Shown here one piece after another: positions 31,255-42,204 of a stretch of 64,000 bases of DNA. Where the stretch lies: positions 126,333-190,332 of the forward strand of contig NZ_CP046230.1 in NCBI RefSeq assembly GCF_012563145.1, in the 5' to 3' direction. The notes beneath the pieces are model-generated. The model did no database searches. It had not been told where the DNA came from and worked only from the letters and a program-made list of their open reading frames with translations. Origin of the DNA: Enterobacteriaceae endosymbiont of Plateumaris consimilis (GTDB lineage: Bacteria > Pseudomonadota > Gammaproteobacteria > Enterobacterales > Enterobacteriaceae). Made by a program: the position numbers and the translations under genes. Every line of letters begins with the position of its first letter. Within the stretch, counting starts at the first letter, position 1.

Positions 31255-32712
31255 ATGATAAAAAATAAACTTTTAAAAAAAACAGATTATAGAATACCTA
31301 AAATGGATAATATCCATAATATTCATTTTATTGGTATTGGTGGTTTTGGTATGGGTGGTATAGCTTATATTTTAGTTAAAAAAGGATATAAAATAAGTGG
31401 ATCAGATATTGTTTCTAATGAAATTACAAATAACTTAATTTCATTAGGAGTAAAAATATATTTTCAACATAATGCTAAAAATATTGATAATGTAAATGTT
31501 GTTGTAGTTTCTTCGGCAATAAAAGATAATAATCCAGAAATAATTGCAGCTAAAAAAAAAAATATTATTATAGTCAGTAGAGCTAAAATGTTATCTGAAA
31601 TAATGAGATTTTATTATAGTATAACAATTACTGGTAGTCATGGTAAAACTACTACCACTGCAATGATATATTATATATATTCATTATTGGGATTTGATCC
31701 AACATTTATTAATGGAGGAATTTTAAAAAAATCATCATTATATGCTTATTTAGGAAAAAGTAAATATTTTATAGCAGAAGCAGATGAAAGTAATGCTTCT
31801 TTTTTAAATTTAAGACCTATCATTAATATAATTACTAATATTGAAGATGAACATTTAGAATATTATCAATATAATATTGAAGTATTAAAACAAAATTTTT
31901 TAAATTATTTAAAAAATATACCTTTTTATGGTTGTATAATTGTTTGTATTGACAATTACTCCATTAGAGATTTATTAAAAAATAATTTCATACATAATAA
32001 TATTATAACTTATGGTTTTAGTAAAGATGCTGATATAAGAATATATAATTATAAACAATGTAATTTAACAACTACATTTAATTTGTTTAAAGTAAAAGAA
32101 AATATATCTTTAGAAGTAATTTTAAATTTACCGGGGAAACATAATGTTTTAAATGCTACTGCAGCTTTTGCTGTATCTTCCTATACAGGAATGAAACATA
32201 AAGATATATTAAAAGCATTAGAAAATTTTTCTGGTATAAAAAGAAGATTTGATATTTTAGGTATTTTAAAATATAAAAAAAATAATTTAATAAAAAATAT
32301 TACACTTATTGAAGATTATGGACATCATCCAACAGAAATAAATGTAACTATTAATACAATACGTACAATTTGGCCACAAAAAAAAATTATAATGATATTT
32401 CAACCACATCGATATTCTAGAACTATAAATTTATTTGATAAATTTATTAAAATATTATCTACTGTTGATATATTATTTATATTAAATGTATATTCTGCTG
32501 GAGAAGATTATATTTCAGGTGGAGATAGTATTTCTTTATGTAAAGGTATTAAAAATTATGGAAAAATTAATCCTATTTTTAGTACATGGAAAAATTATCA
32601 AGAAATGATTATAAATTTATATTCAAAATTTACTGGAAATGATATATTATTAATTCAAGGAGCTGGAGATGTTAACAAAATATCATCATTATTAATGAAA
32701 AAGAAATTTTAA
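31255..32712 (+). CDS. murC: MurC, UDP-MurNAc:L-alanine ligase
   Basis: MurC adds the first amino acid, L-alanine, to UDP-MurNAc. It has 485 residues (E. coli 491), with the N-terminal HIHFIGIGG-type UDP site (HFIGIGGFGMGG near 24), ATP loop TGSHGKTTTT, the EADESNASF motif and the EDYGHHPTE signature of the MurC group. The chosen ATG gives an N-terminus that lines up with the E. coli protein. It lies between murG and ddlB in canonical order. Confidence 0.97.
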   Translation: MIKNKLLKKTDYRIPKMDNIHNIHFIGIGGFGMGGIAYILVKKGYKISGSDIVSNEITNNLISLGVKIYFQHNAKNIDNVNVVVVSSAIKDNNPEIIAAKKKNIIIVSRAKMLSEIMRFYYSITITGSHGKTTTTAMIYYIYSLLGFDPTFINGGILKKSSLYAYLGKSKYFIAEADESNASFLNLRPIINIITNIEDEHLEYYQYNIEVLKQNFLNYLKNIPFYGCIIVCIDNYSIRDLLKNNFIHNNIITYGFSKDADIRIYNYKQCNLTTTFNLFKVKENISLEVILNLPGKHNVLNATAAFAVSSYTGMKHKDILKALENFSGIKRRFDILGILKYKKNNLIKNITLIEDYGHHPTEINVTINTIRTIWPQKKIIMIFQPHRYSRTINLFDKFIKILSTVDILFILNVYSAGEDYISGGDSISLCKGIKNYGKINPIFSTWKNYQEMIINLYSKFTGNDILLIQGAGDVNKISSLLMKKKF

Positions 32713-32760
32713 TTTTAATTTATATTATACTATTTTAGTATTTTTTATAAAAATTTACAT

Positions 32761-33681
32761 ATGTTTAATAAAATAGCTGTTTTATATGGTGGTAATTCAC
32801 CAGAAAGAAAAATATCTTTAATTTCAGGTCATACAATATTAAACACATTACAAAAAATGGGTATTGAAGCTTATGGATTAGATACTAGAGATTTTCCATT
32901 ATTTTTATTAAAAAAAAATAAATTTAAAAAAATTTTTATTGCTTTACATGGTGAAGGTGGAGAAGATGGTAGTTTACAAACTATATTAGAATATTTAAAA
33001 ATTCCTTACACTGGTAGTAGATCATTAGCTTCTACTATAACAATGAATAAATTTATAACAAAAACTTTATGGAAAGAATATGGATTACCTGTTTATCCTC
33101 ATTTTTTTTTAAAAAAAATAGATTTTATAAAAAAAAATTATTTAAAAATTAAAAAAACTATCTCAAAATTAAATTTTCCTGTATGTGTAAAACCTAATTC
33201 AACTGGATCAAGTTTAGGCATTTCAAAAGTAAATAATATTCATGATTTATTAGATGCTATAAAAAAAGCTTTAATATATAGTAATGATATATTAATTGAA
33301 AAATATATTGATGGAGTAGAATATACAGTTAGTATATTAGGTAATAAAACGTTACCATCAATTAAAATTAAATCACTTTATCCATTTTATAATTATAAAG
33401 CAAAATATATTGATAAAAACACTAAATATTTTTGTCCTAGTGGTTTGAATAAATATAAAGAAAAAGAATTATCTGAATTAGCTATGAAAGCATGGAATGT
33501 ATTAGAATGTAGCGGATGGGGAAGGGTAGATATAATTTTAGATAAAAATAATAATTTTCAATTACTAGAAATAAATACTTGTCCTGGAATGACTCCTAAT
33601 AGTTTATTTCCAATGGCTGCAAAAAAATCTGGTTTATCATTTTATGATGTTATTAATAAAATATTATTTTTAGCTAAATAA
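32761..33681 (+). CDS. ddlB: DdlB, D-alanine:D-alanine ligase
   Basis: This ATP-grasp enzyme makes the D-Ala-D-Ala used by MurF. At 306 residues it has exactly the E. coli DdlB length. ALHGEGGEDG near 60, the VKPNSTGSSLG ATP-grasp strand, the serine-loop region and the EINTCPGMTPNSL C-terminal motif are all present. It is the last wall gene of the cluster. ftsQ, ftsA, ftsZ and lpxC, which follow it in E. coli, are replaced by a 96-bp A/T gap. Confidence 0.97.
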   Translation: MFNKIAVLYGGNSPERKISLISGHTILNTLQKMGIEAYGLDTRDFPLFLLKKNKFKKIFIALHGEGGEDGSLQTILEYLKIPYTGSRSLASTITMNKFITKTLWKEYGLPVYPHFFLKKIDFIKKNYLKIKKTISKLNFPVCVKPNSTGSSLGISKVNNIHDLLDAIKKALIYSNDILIEKYIDGVEYTVSILGNKTLPSIKIKSLYPFYNYKAKYIDKNTKYFCPSGLNKYKEKELSELAMKAWNVLECSGWGRVDIILDKNNNFQLLEINTCPGMTPNSLFPMAAKKSGLSFYDVINKILFLAK

Positions 33682-33777
33682 TATTTTTATTATATTATAT
33701 ATATAAATTTTTCATATATAATTTATTAAAAAATAAATATTAATATAAATTACAAATAAAAAATTTTATACAAATTA

Positions 33778-34257
33778 TTAATTTAAATTAGCTAAAGAAG
33801 CTAACTGTTCTATGATATAACGTAATTTGATGGGACTTTTTTTAGCTAAATTAAGTAATCTAATGGCACTATTTTTACTTAAAATATTTTGTTTAAATAA
33901 ATATTTATTTGAAGAAATATTATTATTTATTAATAATGTTGGATTAATTTTAATATTTATATTTTTTAAAGAAGGTAAAATATTTTTTTTTAAAAGTGAT
34001 ATAATATTTGACTTTTCATATAAAAATCTCATCATAGAACTAGAATTATTTGTTTCTATAATTAAAATGTTATTTGTAAAATTTTTTGCATTATACCAAT
34101 TATGTAATTTTATTGGAAAATAATTTTTAATTATTTGATTAATTTTGTTTAGAATATTTATATGTAATTTTAATTTTGTAAATATTTTTGAATAAGCAGG
34201 ATAATTATATCTATTATAAAATATTTTTTTAATTGATAATAATTTATTATTACGCAT
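33778..34257 (-). CDS. dciA: DciA-like (DUF721) protein next to secA
   Basis: A 159-residue Lys/Asn/Ile-rich basic protein encoded divergently from secA. The first 110 residues have the helical-sheet layout of DUF721 proteins (an N-terminal helix, then a KLHNWYNAKN..NNILIIETNNSSSMMRFLY core resembling the W/A..L.v...s..w...L pattern). Position supports it: in Pseudomonas and several enterobacteria a DUF721 gene lies between lpxC and secA, and DUF721 (DciA) is the ancestral loader or partner of DnaB helicase that E. coli lost on acquiring DnaC. The C-terminal 50 residues are poorly conserved. Assignment rests on a diverged core plus context; a frame on the opposite strand is its shadow. Confidence 0.65.
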   Translation of the reverse strand: MRNNKLLSIKKIFYNRYNYPAYSKIFTKLKLHINILNKINQIIKNYFPIKLHNWYNAKNFTNNILIIETNNSSSMMRFLYEKSNIISLLKKNILPSLKNINIKINPTLLINNNISSNKYLFKQNILSKNSAIRLLNLAKKSPIKLRYIIEQLASLANLN

Positions 34258-34366
34258 ATAAGTATTTATCCTTTTAATTTAATGAATTTAAATAATGATT
34301 TAATAGTTTAAAAAATAAATTTACACTTTTTAAATATCGTCATAAATTTTATTTAAGAGTATATAT

Positions 34367-37108
34367 ATGTTAAAAAATTTTTTGTCAAAAATTTTTGGTA
34401 ATCATAATGACTATGTTTTACGCCGTATAAAAAAAATAGTCAATATTATAAATAGTTTAGAAAAAAGTTTTGAAAACTTAACTGATTTAGAATTAAAAAA
34501 TAAAACTTTATTATTTAAAAAAAAAATAAAAGAAAATATCACATTAGAAAATATTTTACCAGAAGCTTTTGCAGTAGTTAGAGAAGCAAGTAAAAGATTA
34601 TTTGGTATGAGACATTTTGATGTTCAATTAATAGGAGGAATAGTACTAAATAATAATTGTGTTGCTGAAATGCGTACAGGAGAAGGAAAAACTTTAACAG
34701 CAACATTACCAGCTTATCTTAATGCTTTAACTGGTAATAATGTTCATATTGTTACTGTTAATGATTATTTAGCTAAACGTGATGCAGAAAATAATAAAAT
34801 ATTATTTGAATTTTTAGGTTTAACTGTTGGTGTTAATTTATCTGGAATGTCATCTAGTGAAAAAAAAATATCTTATTTAGCTGATATTACTTATGGTACA
34901 AATAATGAGTTTGGATTTGATTTTTTAAGAGATAATATGGTTTTTAATTATTCAGATAAAGTACAAAGAAGTTTATACTATGCTATAGTAGATGAAGTTG
35001 ATTCTATTCTCATAGATGAAGCAAGAACTCCATTAATCATATCTGGACCTACTGAAGATAATTCAGAACTATATATTCAAATAAATAAAATTATTCCAAA
35101 ATTAATATGTCAAGAAAAAGAAGATTCTGATACTTTTAAAGGTAAAGGACATTACTTTATAGATGAAAAATCACGTCAAGCATATTTAACAGAAAAGGGA
35201 TTAATTTATATAGAAAAAATTTTAGTAGAAAAAAAAATTATAAAAAAAGAAGAATCACTATATTCTAATTCCAATATTATTATTATGCATCATATTATTG
35301 CTGGTTTAAGATCTCATAAATTATTTAAAAAAAATATTGATTATATTGTAAAAAATAATCAAATTATTATAGTAGATGAACATACAGGACGTATTATGCA
35401 AGGAAGAAGATGGTCAGATGGATTACATCAAGCAATAGAAGCAAAAGAAAATGTAAAAATTAATAATGAAAATCAAACTTTAGCTTCTATTACATTTCAA
35501 AATTATTTTAGGTTATATCAAAAACTATCAGGAATGACAGGTACTGCAAATACAGAAGCATTTGAGTTTAAAGAAATTTATAAATTAGATACTATTGTTA
35601 TTCCTACTAATAAACCAATGATAAGAAAAGATTTACCTGATTTAGTATATATTACTGAAAAAGAAAAAATTAAAGCTATTATAAATGATATAAAAAATAA
35701 ATATTATAAAGGACAACCAGTATTAGTTGGTACTATTTCAATAGAAAAATCAGAATTAATTTCAAAAAAATTAACTGCAATAGGTATCAAACATAATATT
35801 TTAAATGCTAAATTACATTCTAAAGAAGCTGAGATAATATCTCAAGCAGGTAAAAAAAATGCTGTTACTATTGCTACTAATATGGCAGGAAGAGGTACAG
35901 ATATTGTTTTAGGTGGTAACATTAAATTTAAATTAAATGATAAATTAAATAAAGATCAAATAAAAAATATAAATTTATCTTGGTTAAATGAACATAATAA
36001 AGTTTTATTATTAGGAGGACTACATGTTATTGGTACAGAACGTCATGAATCTAGAAGAATTGATAATCAATTAAGAGGTCGTTCTGGACGTCAAGGAGAT
36101 TATGGTTCTTCAAGATTTTATTTATCTCTAGAAGATTCACTAATGCGTATTTTTGCTTCAAATAAAATATCAAAAATTATGTATAAATTTGGTATGAAAG
36201 AAAATGAATCTATTGAACATCCATGGATAACTAAATCTATAGCTAGAGCACAAGAAAAAGTGGAAAATTATAATTTTGATATACGTAAACAATTATTAGA
36301 ATATGATAATATAGCTAATGATCAGCGTTTAGCTATATATAAACAAAGAAATAAATTATTACAAACCGTTAATATTAGTAAAATTATAAAACAATTTAGA
36401 ATTGATGTATTTAAAAAAATTATAGATAAATATATAAAATCTGATTTATTTTTAGAAGATGAATGGAATTTAGTACAACTAGATAATTTTTTTAAAAAAA
36501 CATTTCATATATATTTACCTATTGATAAGTTATTACAAACTTCTAAAAATAATAATACAAAAGTTATTAATAAACAAAATTTTTTAAAAAAAATAATTGA
36601 ATTTTCCGAACAAGAATATAATAAAAAAGAAATAATATTAGGTAATGATATTATACGTAATTTTGAAAAAAATATAATGCTTAAGTTATTAGATAGTTTA
36701 TGGAAAGAACATCTTTCTGCTATGGATTATTTAAGAGAAGGAATTCATTTAAGAGGATATGCACAAAAAGATCCTAAACAAGAATATAAAATTGAATCTT
36801 TTCATATGTTTAGTTCAATGTTAAATTTATTAAAAAAAGAAATTATTACTATAATAAGTCAAATATCAATTAATTTACCAGAGAAAGATATAACTAAATC
36901 TTCAATACAGTTAAAAAATTTTAGAATTAAAAATAATGAAAAAATTATAAATAGTTTAAATCTTTCTCGAGAAGATTATCGTTATTTTATAAATAAAAAA
37001 AAAAAATATATTAATATATATTCATTAAATAAAATAGGTAGAAACGATCTGTGTCCATGTTCTTCAAAAAAAAAATATAAATTTTGTCATGGAAAATTAA
37101 ATAATTAA
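34367..37108 (+). CDS. secA: SecA, preprotein translocase ATPase
   Basis: SecA pushes unfolded preproteins through SecYEG. The 913-residue protein (E. coli 901) has Walker A TGEGKT at 104-109, [13 protein letters not shown], the preprotein cross-linking region, the helicase-like GTDIVLGG and RGRSGRQGD motifs, and a C-terminal zinc ligand set C896, C898, C907, H908 that binds SecB and phospholipid. A run of 12 A (36995-37006) precedes this zinc tail and could slip. No secM-like regulatory ORF lies upstream; dciA is divergent instead, 109 bp away. Confidence 0.98.
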   Translation: MLKNFLSKIFGNHNDYVLRRIKKIVNIINSLEKSFENLTDLELKNKTLLFKKKIKENITLENILPEAFAVVREASKRLFGMRHFDVQLIGGIVLNNNCVAEMRTGEGKTLTATLPAYLNALTGNNVHIVTVNDYLAKRDAENNKILFEFLGLTVGVNLSGMSSSEKKISYLADITYGTNNEFGFDFLRDNMVFNYSDKVQRSLYYAIVDEVDSILIDEARTPLIISGPTEDNSELYIQINKIIPKLICQEKEDSDTFKGKGHYFIDEKSRQAYLTEKGLIYIEKILVEKKIIKKEESLYSNSNIIIMHHIIAGLRSHKLFKKNIDYIVKNNQIIIVDEHTGRIMQGRRWSDGLHQAIEAKENVKINNENQTLASITFQNYFRLYQKLSGMTGTANTEAFEFKEIYKLDTIVIPTNKPMIRKDLPDLVYITEKEKIKAIINDIKNKYYKGQPVLVGTISIEKSELISKKLTAIGIKHNILNAKLHSKEAEIISQAGKKNAVTIATNMAGRGTDIVLGGNIKFKLNDKLNKDQIKNINLSWLNEHNKVLLLGGLHVIGTERHESRRIDNQLRGRSGRQGDYGSSRFYLSLEDSLMRIFASNKISKIMYKFGMKENESIEHPWITKSIARAQEKVENYNFDIRKQLLEYDNIANDQRLAIYKQRNKLLQTVNISKIIKQFRIDVFKKIIDKYIKSDLFLEDEWNLVQLDNFFKKTFHIYLPIDKLLQTSKNNNTKVINKQNFLKKIIEFSEQEYNKKEIILGNDIIRNFEKNIMLKLLDSLWKEHLSAMDYLREGIHLRGYAQKDPKQEYKIESFHMFSSMLNLLKKEIITIISQISINLPEKDITKSSIQLKNFRIKNNEKIINSLNLSREDYRYFINKKKKYINIYSLNKIGRNDLCPCSSKKKYKFCHGKLNN

Positions 37109-37125
37109 CATTATTATCTATTATA

Positions 37126-37169
37126 ATAGAGGGTATAAAAAATAAAATTATATTTTCTATACCCTCTAT
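37126..37169. terminator. Bidirectional terminator between secA and dnaJ
   Basis: A perfect 12-bp inverted repeat (37126-37137 and 37158-37169), including a GAGGG/CCCTC core that stands out against the A/T background, lies in the 66-bp convergent gap. The loop of 20 nt begins with A-rich and ends with T-rich sequence that can extend the stem, and T-runs follow in both directions. Confidence 0.75.
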
Positions 37170-37174
37170 CATAA

Positions 37175-38284
37175 TCAATTTTTTAAATTATCAAAAAAAA
37201 GTTTTATATTTTTTATAAATTTTTTATATTTAGGAGTATTTTTATAATTATTTAATTTAATAAAAGTTTTTCCTAAATTATATAATATCATTTTTTGTTT
37301 ATCATTTAAATTTACTGGTGTTTCTACAATAATTTTACATAACAAATCTCCAGTAATATTATCTCTTATAGATTTGATTCCTTTATGACGTAATCTAAAT
37401 ATTTTACCTGTTTGAGTTTCTGGAGGAATTTTAACTTTTACAAATCCATTTAATGTTGGAATATCTAAATTTCCACCTAAAGCTGCTATAGAAAAATTAA
37501 TAGGTAATTCACAAAATAAATTATTTTCTTCTCTTATAAAAAGAGGATGTTTTTTAATTCTTATTTCTATATATAAATCTCCAGAAGGAGCACCATTATT
37601 ACCTAAATCTCCTTCTCCATTTAATCTAATACGATCTCCAGTATTAATCCCTGCGGGAATTTTTATAGATAAAATTTTATATTTTTCTACTTTTCCTTTT
37701 CCTTTACAAGTTATACATAAATTTTTTATTAAAGTACCTTTACCATTACAATTAGGACAAGTTTGTTGTACAGTAAAAAAACCTTGTCTCATTTGTATTT
37801 GTCCATGACCATTACAAGTATAACAATTTTGAAGAGATCCTTGAGCACCAGTACCATTGCAATTAGTACATTTTTTTAAAAATGGGATTTTGATTTCTTT
37901 TGTTATACCTTTCACTGCTTCTTCTAAGGAAATATTAATAGCATATTTTAAATCATTTCCTTTATTAGACTTATAATTTCTTGAATTTCCAAAAATGTCT
38001 CCAAAAACATCTCCAAAAATATCACCGAAATCAGTGGTACTATTATTAATATTATCTTGTTCAAAAGCAGAATGTCCATATTGATCATAAGCAGATCTTT
38101 TTTGTTTATCACTTAAAACTTCATAAGCTTGTTTAATTTCTTTAAACTTATTTTCAGCTTCTTTTTTACCTTGGTTACGATCTGGATGATATTTTATAGC
38201 TAAACGTTTATATGCTTGTTTAATTTCACGATCTTTTGCATTTTTAGTAACACCTAAAATTTCATAATAATCTTTTTCTGACAT
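37175..38284 (-). CDS. dnaJ: DnaJ, Hsp40 co-chaperone
   Basis: DnaJ delivers unfolded clients to DnaK and stimulates its ATPase. The J domain has HPD at 33-35; a Gly/Phe-rich stretch follows ([13 protein letters not shown]); then four zinc-binding CxxCxGxG repeats ([32 protein letters not shown]) near 135-200, and the two beta-barrel client-binding domains. Length 369 (E. coli 376). It follows dnaK by 138 bp, a gap containing a 9-bp inverted repeat (38317-38325 and 38363-38371) that could attenuate read-through. Confidence 0.98.
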   Translation of the reverse strand: MSEKDYYEILGVTKNAKDREIKQAYKRLAIKYHPDRNQGKKEAENKFKEIKQAYEVLSDKQKRSAYDQYGHSAFEQDNINNSTTDFGDIFGDVFGDIFGNSRNYKSNKGNDLKYAINISLEEAVKGITKEIKIPFLKKCTNCNGTGAQGSLQNCYTCNGHGQIQMRQGFFTVQQTCPNCNGKGTLIKNLCITCKGKGKVEKYKILSIKIPAGINTGDRIRLNGEGDLGNNGAPSGDLYIEIRIKKHPLFIREENNLFCELPINFSIAALGGNLDIPTLNGFVKVKIPPETQTGKIFRLRHKGIKSIRDNITGDLLCKIIVETPVNLNDKQKMILYNLGKTFIKLNNYKNTPKYKKFIKNIKLFFDNLKN

Positions 38285-38422
38285 AATATATTACTACCTT
38301 TCCTAATCTTATAATTTTAATACCGATTATTATATTAACAAATTTTATTTTTAATATATAAACGGTATTAATATAATTTCTATAATTAATTAGTGAAAAT
38401 AATTTAATTATTGAGAAGGCAA

Positions 38423-40345
38423 TTATTTTTTATTATCTTTTACTTCTTCAAATTCAGCATCTACAACATTATTATTTCTATTTTTAGATTTACTATTATT
38501 TCTATCATTATTATTTGTTTTTTGTTGATTATTATTTTCCATTATATTTGAAATTTTACTAGATGCTTGAATTAATAATTGCATTTTTGTTTGGATGTCA
38601 TTTTTATCTTCTTTTTTTAATGATATGTTAAGCTCATTTATTGCATTTGTAATAAGAGATTTATCTTCTTTAGTAATTTTATCTCCAACTTCTGCTATTT
38701 TTTTCTTTGTACTATGAATAAGTTGATCAGATTCATTACGTATTTTAATTAATTCTTCAAATCTAAGATCTGATTCAGCATTAAATTCTGCATCTTTTAT
38801 CATTTTTTCTACTTCTTTATCATTTAAACCAGATGAAGCTTTTATTATAATTTTTTGTTCTTTACCACTTTTTTTATCTTTTGCAGATACATGCAATATT
38901 CCATCAGCATCTATATCAAAAGTAACCTCTATTTGTGGAATACCACGAGGAGCTGGACTAATACCATCTAAATTAAATTGTCCTAAAGATTTATTATCAT
39001 TTGCTCTTTTACGTTCTCCTTGAACAACATGAATAGTAACAGCAGATTGATTATCTTCAGCAGTTGAAAAAATTTGACTATGTTTTGTAGGAATAGTAGT
39101 ATTTTTATTAATTAAAGGAGTCATAATACCTCCTATTGTTTCTATTCCTAATGATAAAGGAGTAACATCTAATAATAATACATCTTTTACATCTCCAGCT
39201 AATACTCCTCCTTGAACAGCAGCACCAATAGCAACTGCTTCATCTGGATTGACATCTTTTCTAGGATCTTTACCAAAAAAATCAGCAACTTTTTTTTGAA
39301 CCATAGGCATTCTCGTTTGTCCACCTACTAAAATTACATCATTAATATCAGAAATTGATAAATGAGCATCTTTTAAAGCCATTTTTAATGGATCTATTGA
39401 TTTATTTATTAAATCTTCAACTAAAGATTCTAATTTTGCTCTTGTTACTTTAAAATTTAAATGTTTAGGACCTGAAGAATCTGCAGTAATATATGGTAAG
39501 TTAACATCTGTTTGTTGAGTAGATGATAATTCAATTTTTGCTTTTTCAGCAGTTTCTTTTAAACGTTGCATTGCTAATGGATCATTAGTTAAATCAATTC
39601 CTTGATCTTTTTTGAATTCTGTCACTAAATAATTAATTAAACGGCTATCAAAATCTTCTCCACCTAAATGAGTATCACCATTTGTTGCTAATACTTCAAA
39701 AGTTTTTTCTCCATCAACTTCATCTATTTCAATAATTGAAATGTCAAATGTACCTCCGCCTAAATCATATACAGCTATAGTATGGTTACCTTTACCTTTA
39801 TCTAATCCATAAGCTAAGGCCGCAGCTGTTGGTTCATTGATGATACGTTTTACTTCTAATCCTGCTATACGACCTGCATCTTTCGTAGCTTGTCTTTGAG
39901 CATCATTGAAATAAGCAGGAACTGTAATTACAGCTTCACTAACTTTAGTTCCTAAAAAATCTTCTGCAGTTTTCTTCATTTTTTTTAATACTTCAGCAGA
40001 TATTTGTGGTGGTGCTATTTTTTTTCCTTTAACATATAACCATGCATCACCATTGTTGGATTCAACAATCTTATAAGGCATAATTTTTATGTCACGTTGT
40101 ACTTCTTCATCTTGGAAACGACGACCAATAAGTCTCTTAATAGCAAAAAGAGTGTTTTGTGGATTAGTAATAGCTTGACGTTTAGCTGGTTGACCTACTA
40201 AAATTTCACCATCTTTAGTATAAGCAATAACAGAAGGAGTAGTTCTATCACCTTCTGCATTTTCTAATACACGAGCTTTTGTTCCATCTATTATAGCTAC
40301 ACAAGAATTAGTTGTACCTAAATCAATACCAATTATTTTACCCAT
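38423..40345 (-). CDS. dnaK: DnaK, Hsp70 chaperone
   Basis: DnaK binds exposed hydrophobic peptides in an ATP-regulated cycle. The 640-residue protein (E. coli 638) is the least diverged of the window: [36 protein letters not shown] with the autophosphorylated Thr, and LVGGQTRMP, followed by the interdomain [13 protein letters not shown] linker and the lid. A lysine/asparagine-rich tail ends with EEVKDNKK. Its usual sigma-32 promoter is retained upstream. High expression of chaperones is characteristic of endosymbionts with many destabilised proteins. Confidence 0.99.
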   Translation of the reverse strand: MGKIIGIDLGTTNSCVAIIDGTKARVLENAEGDRTTPSVIAYTKDGEILVGQPAKRQAITNPQNTLFAIKRLIGRRFQDEEVQRDIKIMPYKIVESNNGDAWLYVKGKKIAPPQISAEVLKKMKKTAEDFLGTKVSEAVITVPAYFNDAQRQATKDAGRIAGLEVKRIINEPTAAALAYGLDKGKGNHTIAVYDLGGGTFDISIIEIDEVDGEKTFEVLATNGDTHLGGEDFDSRLINYLVTEFKKDQGIDLTNDPLAMQRLKETAEKAKIELSSTQQTDVNLPYITADSSGPKHLNFKVTRAKLESLVEDLINKSIDPLKMALKDAHLSISDINDVILVGGQTRMPMVQKKVADFFGKDPRKDVNPDEAVAIGAAVQGGVLAGDVKDVLLLDVTPLSLGIETIGGIMTPLINKNTTIPTKHSQIFSTAEDNQSAVTIHVVQGERKRANDNKSLGQFNLDGISPAPRGIPQIEVTFDIDADGILHVSAKDKKSGKEQKIIIKASSGLNDKEVEKMIKDAEFNAESDLRFEELIKIRNESDQLIHSTKKKIAEVGDKITKEDKSLITNAINELNISLKKEDKNDIQTKMQLLIQASSKISNIMENNNQQKTNNNDRNNSKSKNRNNNVVDAEFEEVKDNKK

Positions 40346-40453
40346 TAAAACAGTACTCCTCTATAAAATATTATTTAATTATATAAATAATTTAATAATT
40401 TTAATAAATTTAATATTATATAATTTGAAAAATCATAATCCTTGATGAAAAGA

Positions 40454-40481
40454 AAATGGGGACTCATCTCAAAGCATCAAG
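40454..40481 (-). promoter_or_regulatory. Sigma-32 (heat shock) promoter of dnaK-dnaJ
   Basis: On the minus strand CTTGAT (40481-40476), a 14-bp spacer and CCCCATTT (40461-40454) reproduce the E. coli dnaK P1 promoter (CTTGATG..., CCCCATTTA) including its spacing. The G/C-rich -10 is conspicuous in nearly pure A/T surroundings. Predicted start is near 40446, giving a leader of about 100 nt. CTTGATG at 40441-40447 and CATCAAG at 40475-40481 also form a 7-bp inverted repeat across the promoter. The rest of the 312-bp gap to pepA is A/T-rich with no other clear element. Confidence 0.88.
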
Positions 40482-40657
40482 TCTAAATGTAAATTTTTTT
40501 TTAAATTTGATTTAATATAAATATTAAAATAAATTTATATATAAAATATATTTTTATATAATTTAAAATTATATAGAAACAAATATTTTCACTATTTTAT
40601 ATTATATGTAATAATATAATAATTTAATTTATTTTGTAATATATTTGGAGAATTATT

Positions 40658-42163
40658 ATGAAATATTTAGTAGAAAAAACAAATTTTTCAAAAAAATATA
40701 AATCAGATTGTATGGTTATTGGAATATTTGAAAAATATCAATTGTCTTATATTGCCGATATTTTAAATACAATATCTAATAATTATATATTAAATATTTT
40801 AAAAAATAATGATTTTAAAGGAAAAATTAATCAAATAATAATGTTATATGAAGTACCTAATATTTTAATAAAAAAAATATTAATTATTGGTTGTGGTATT
40901 AAAGAAAAATTTAATAGAGAAAAAAATAAAATTATTATTAAAAAAGTAATACATCAATTAAAAACAATTAAAATAAAAGATATTTTTTGGTGTTTAACAG
41001 ATTTAATAATTAAAAATATTGATTTATATTGGAATATAAGAGATACAATAAGTATTATTGAAGAAAATATTTATATTTTTAATAAATTTAAAAAAATAAA
41101 AAAATATACATTATCTCTTATTAAATTTAATATAAATAATAATAATATTCAAATTTATAAAAAAGCAATTACACATTCTATAGCAATAAATATTGGAATA
41201 ACACAGACTAAAAATATTGCAAATTTACCTCCTAATATATGTAATCCTGAATATTTATCTTTAAAAACATATAAATTAGCTAATAAATATACAAAAAATA
41301 TTTCAGTAGAAATTATTGATGAAGAAAAAATGAAACATTTAGGCATGAATGCTTACTTAGCTGTAGGTAATGGTTCAAAGAATAAATCAGTAATGTCTAT
41401 TATTAAATATGATAATTTATTTGATCATAGTAAACCTATAGTTTTAATTGGAAAGGGTTTAACTTTTGATTCTGGAGGAATATCATTAAAACCAAGTTTT
41501 CATATGGATGAAATGAAATATGATATGTGTGGTGCAGCATGTATATATGGAGTAATGAATATTATATCTGAATTAAAATTACCTCTTAAAGTTATCGGTA
41601 TTATTGCAGGATGTGAAAATATGCCTGATAGTAATGCTTTTCGTCCTAGTGATATTATTCAAACAATGTCAGGAAAAACAGTAGAAATAATAAATACTGA
41701 TGCAGAAGGAAGATTAGTTTTATGTGATGTGTTAACATACATAAATAGATTTAATCCTTCGATAGTTATTGATATTGCAACATTAACAGGAGCTTGTGTA
41801 ATAGCATTAGGAAACAATATTAGTGGTTTTATGTCTAATGATTTAGAATTATCAAAAAATATAATAAAAGCATCATTGGATGTAGATGATCGTGTTTGGG
41901 AATTACCTATGGACGATAAAAGTTATTATAATCAATTAAAATCAGACATTGCTGATATAAGAAATACTAGTAATTCTAATTCTGGTGGAGCTATTACAGC
42001 AGCATGTTTTTTATCAAAATTTACTAAAAAATATAAATGGGCTCATATAGATATTGCAGGTACAGCATGGAATTATAATGAAAATAATAAAGCTTTTGCT
42101 TCTGGCAGACCTGTTAATATGTTATGTCAATTTTTATTAAATTATTCTAATCATAATAATTAA
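40658..42163 (+). CDS. pepA: PepA, cytosol (leucyl) aminopeptidase
   Basis: PepA removes N-terminal residues from peptides using two metal ions; in E. coli it also binds DNA at xer and carAB sites. The catalytic domain is intact: K266 and D271 (GKGLTFDSGG), D289 (YDMCGAA), and the NTDAEGRL signature with D348, E350 and R352. Total length is 501 (E. coli 503). The N-terminal domain (1-160) is strongly diverged and lysine rich, so the DNA-binding function may not persist. A GGAG site precedes the start. holC, which separates pepA from valS in E. coli, is missing. Confidence 0.96.
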   Translation: MKYLVEKTNFSKKYKSDCMVIGIFEKYQLSYIADILNTISNNYILNILKNNDFKGKINQIIMLYEVPNILIKKILIIGCGIKEKFNREKNKIIIKKVIHQLKTIKIKDIFWCLTDLIIKNIDLYWNIRDTISIIEENIYIFNKFKKIKKYTLSLIKFNINNNNIQIYKKAITHSIAINIGITQTKNIANLPPNICNPEYLSLKTYKLANKYTKNISVEIIDEEKMKHLGMNAYLAVGNGSKNKSVMSIIKYDNLFDHSKPIVLIGKGLTFDSGGISLKPSFHMDEMKYDMCGAACIYGVMNIISELKLPLKVIGIIAGCENMPDSNAFRPSDIIQTMSGKTVEIINTDAEGRLVLCDVLTYINRFNPSIVIDIATLTGACVIALGNNISGFMSNDLELSKNIIKASLDVDDRVWELPMDDKSYYNQLKSDIADIRNTSNSNSGGAITAACFLSKFTKKYKWAHIDIAGTAWNYNENNKAFASGRPVNMLCQFLLNYSNHNN

Positions 42164-42204
42164 TTATTATAAATAATTTTATATAAATAGGATATTACTT
42201 TATA

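Noticed and set aside
33682..33777. Possible ftsQ/ftsA/ftsZ/lpxC remnant after ddlB
   Set aside because: Only 96 bp of A/T repeats; no GGGTGTG-like tubulin signature or other trace.
33827..34123. 98-codon plus-strand hydrophobic frame opposite dciA
   Set aside because: Phe/Leu/Ile-rich mirror of a Lys/Asn-rich gene; the minus-strand frame has DUF721 features and the right neighbourhood.
38317..38371. 9-bp inverted repeat in the dnaK-dnaJ gap as a terminator
   Set aside because: Loop is 37 nt and no T-run follows; mentioned under dnaJ but too weak to list alone.
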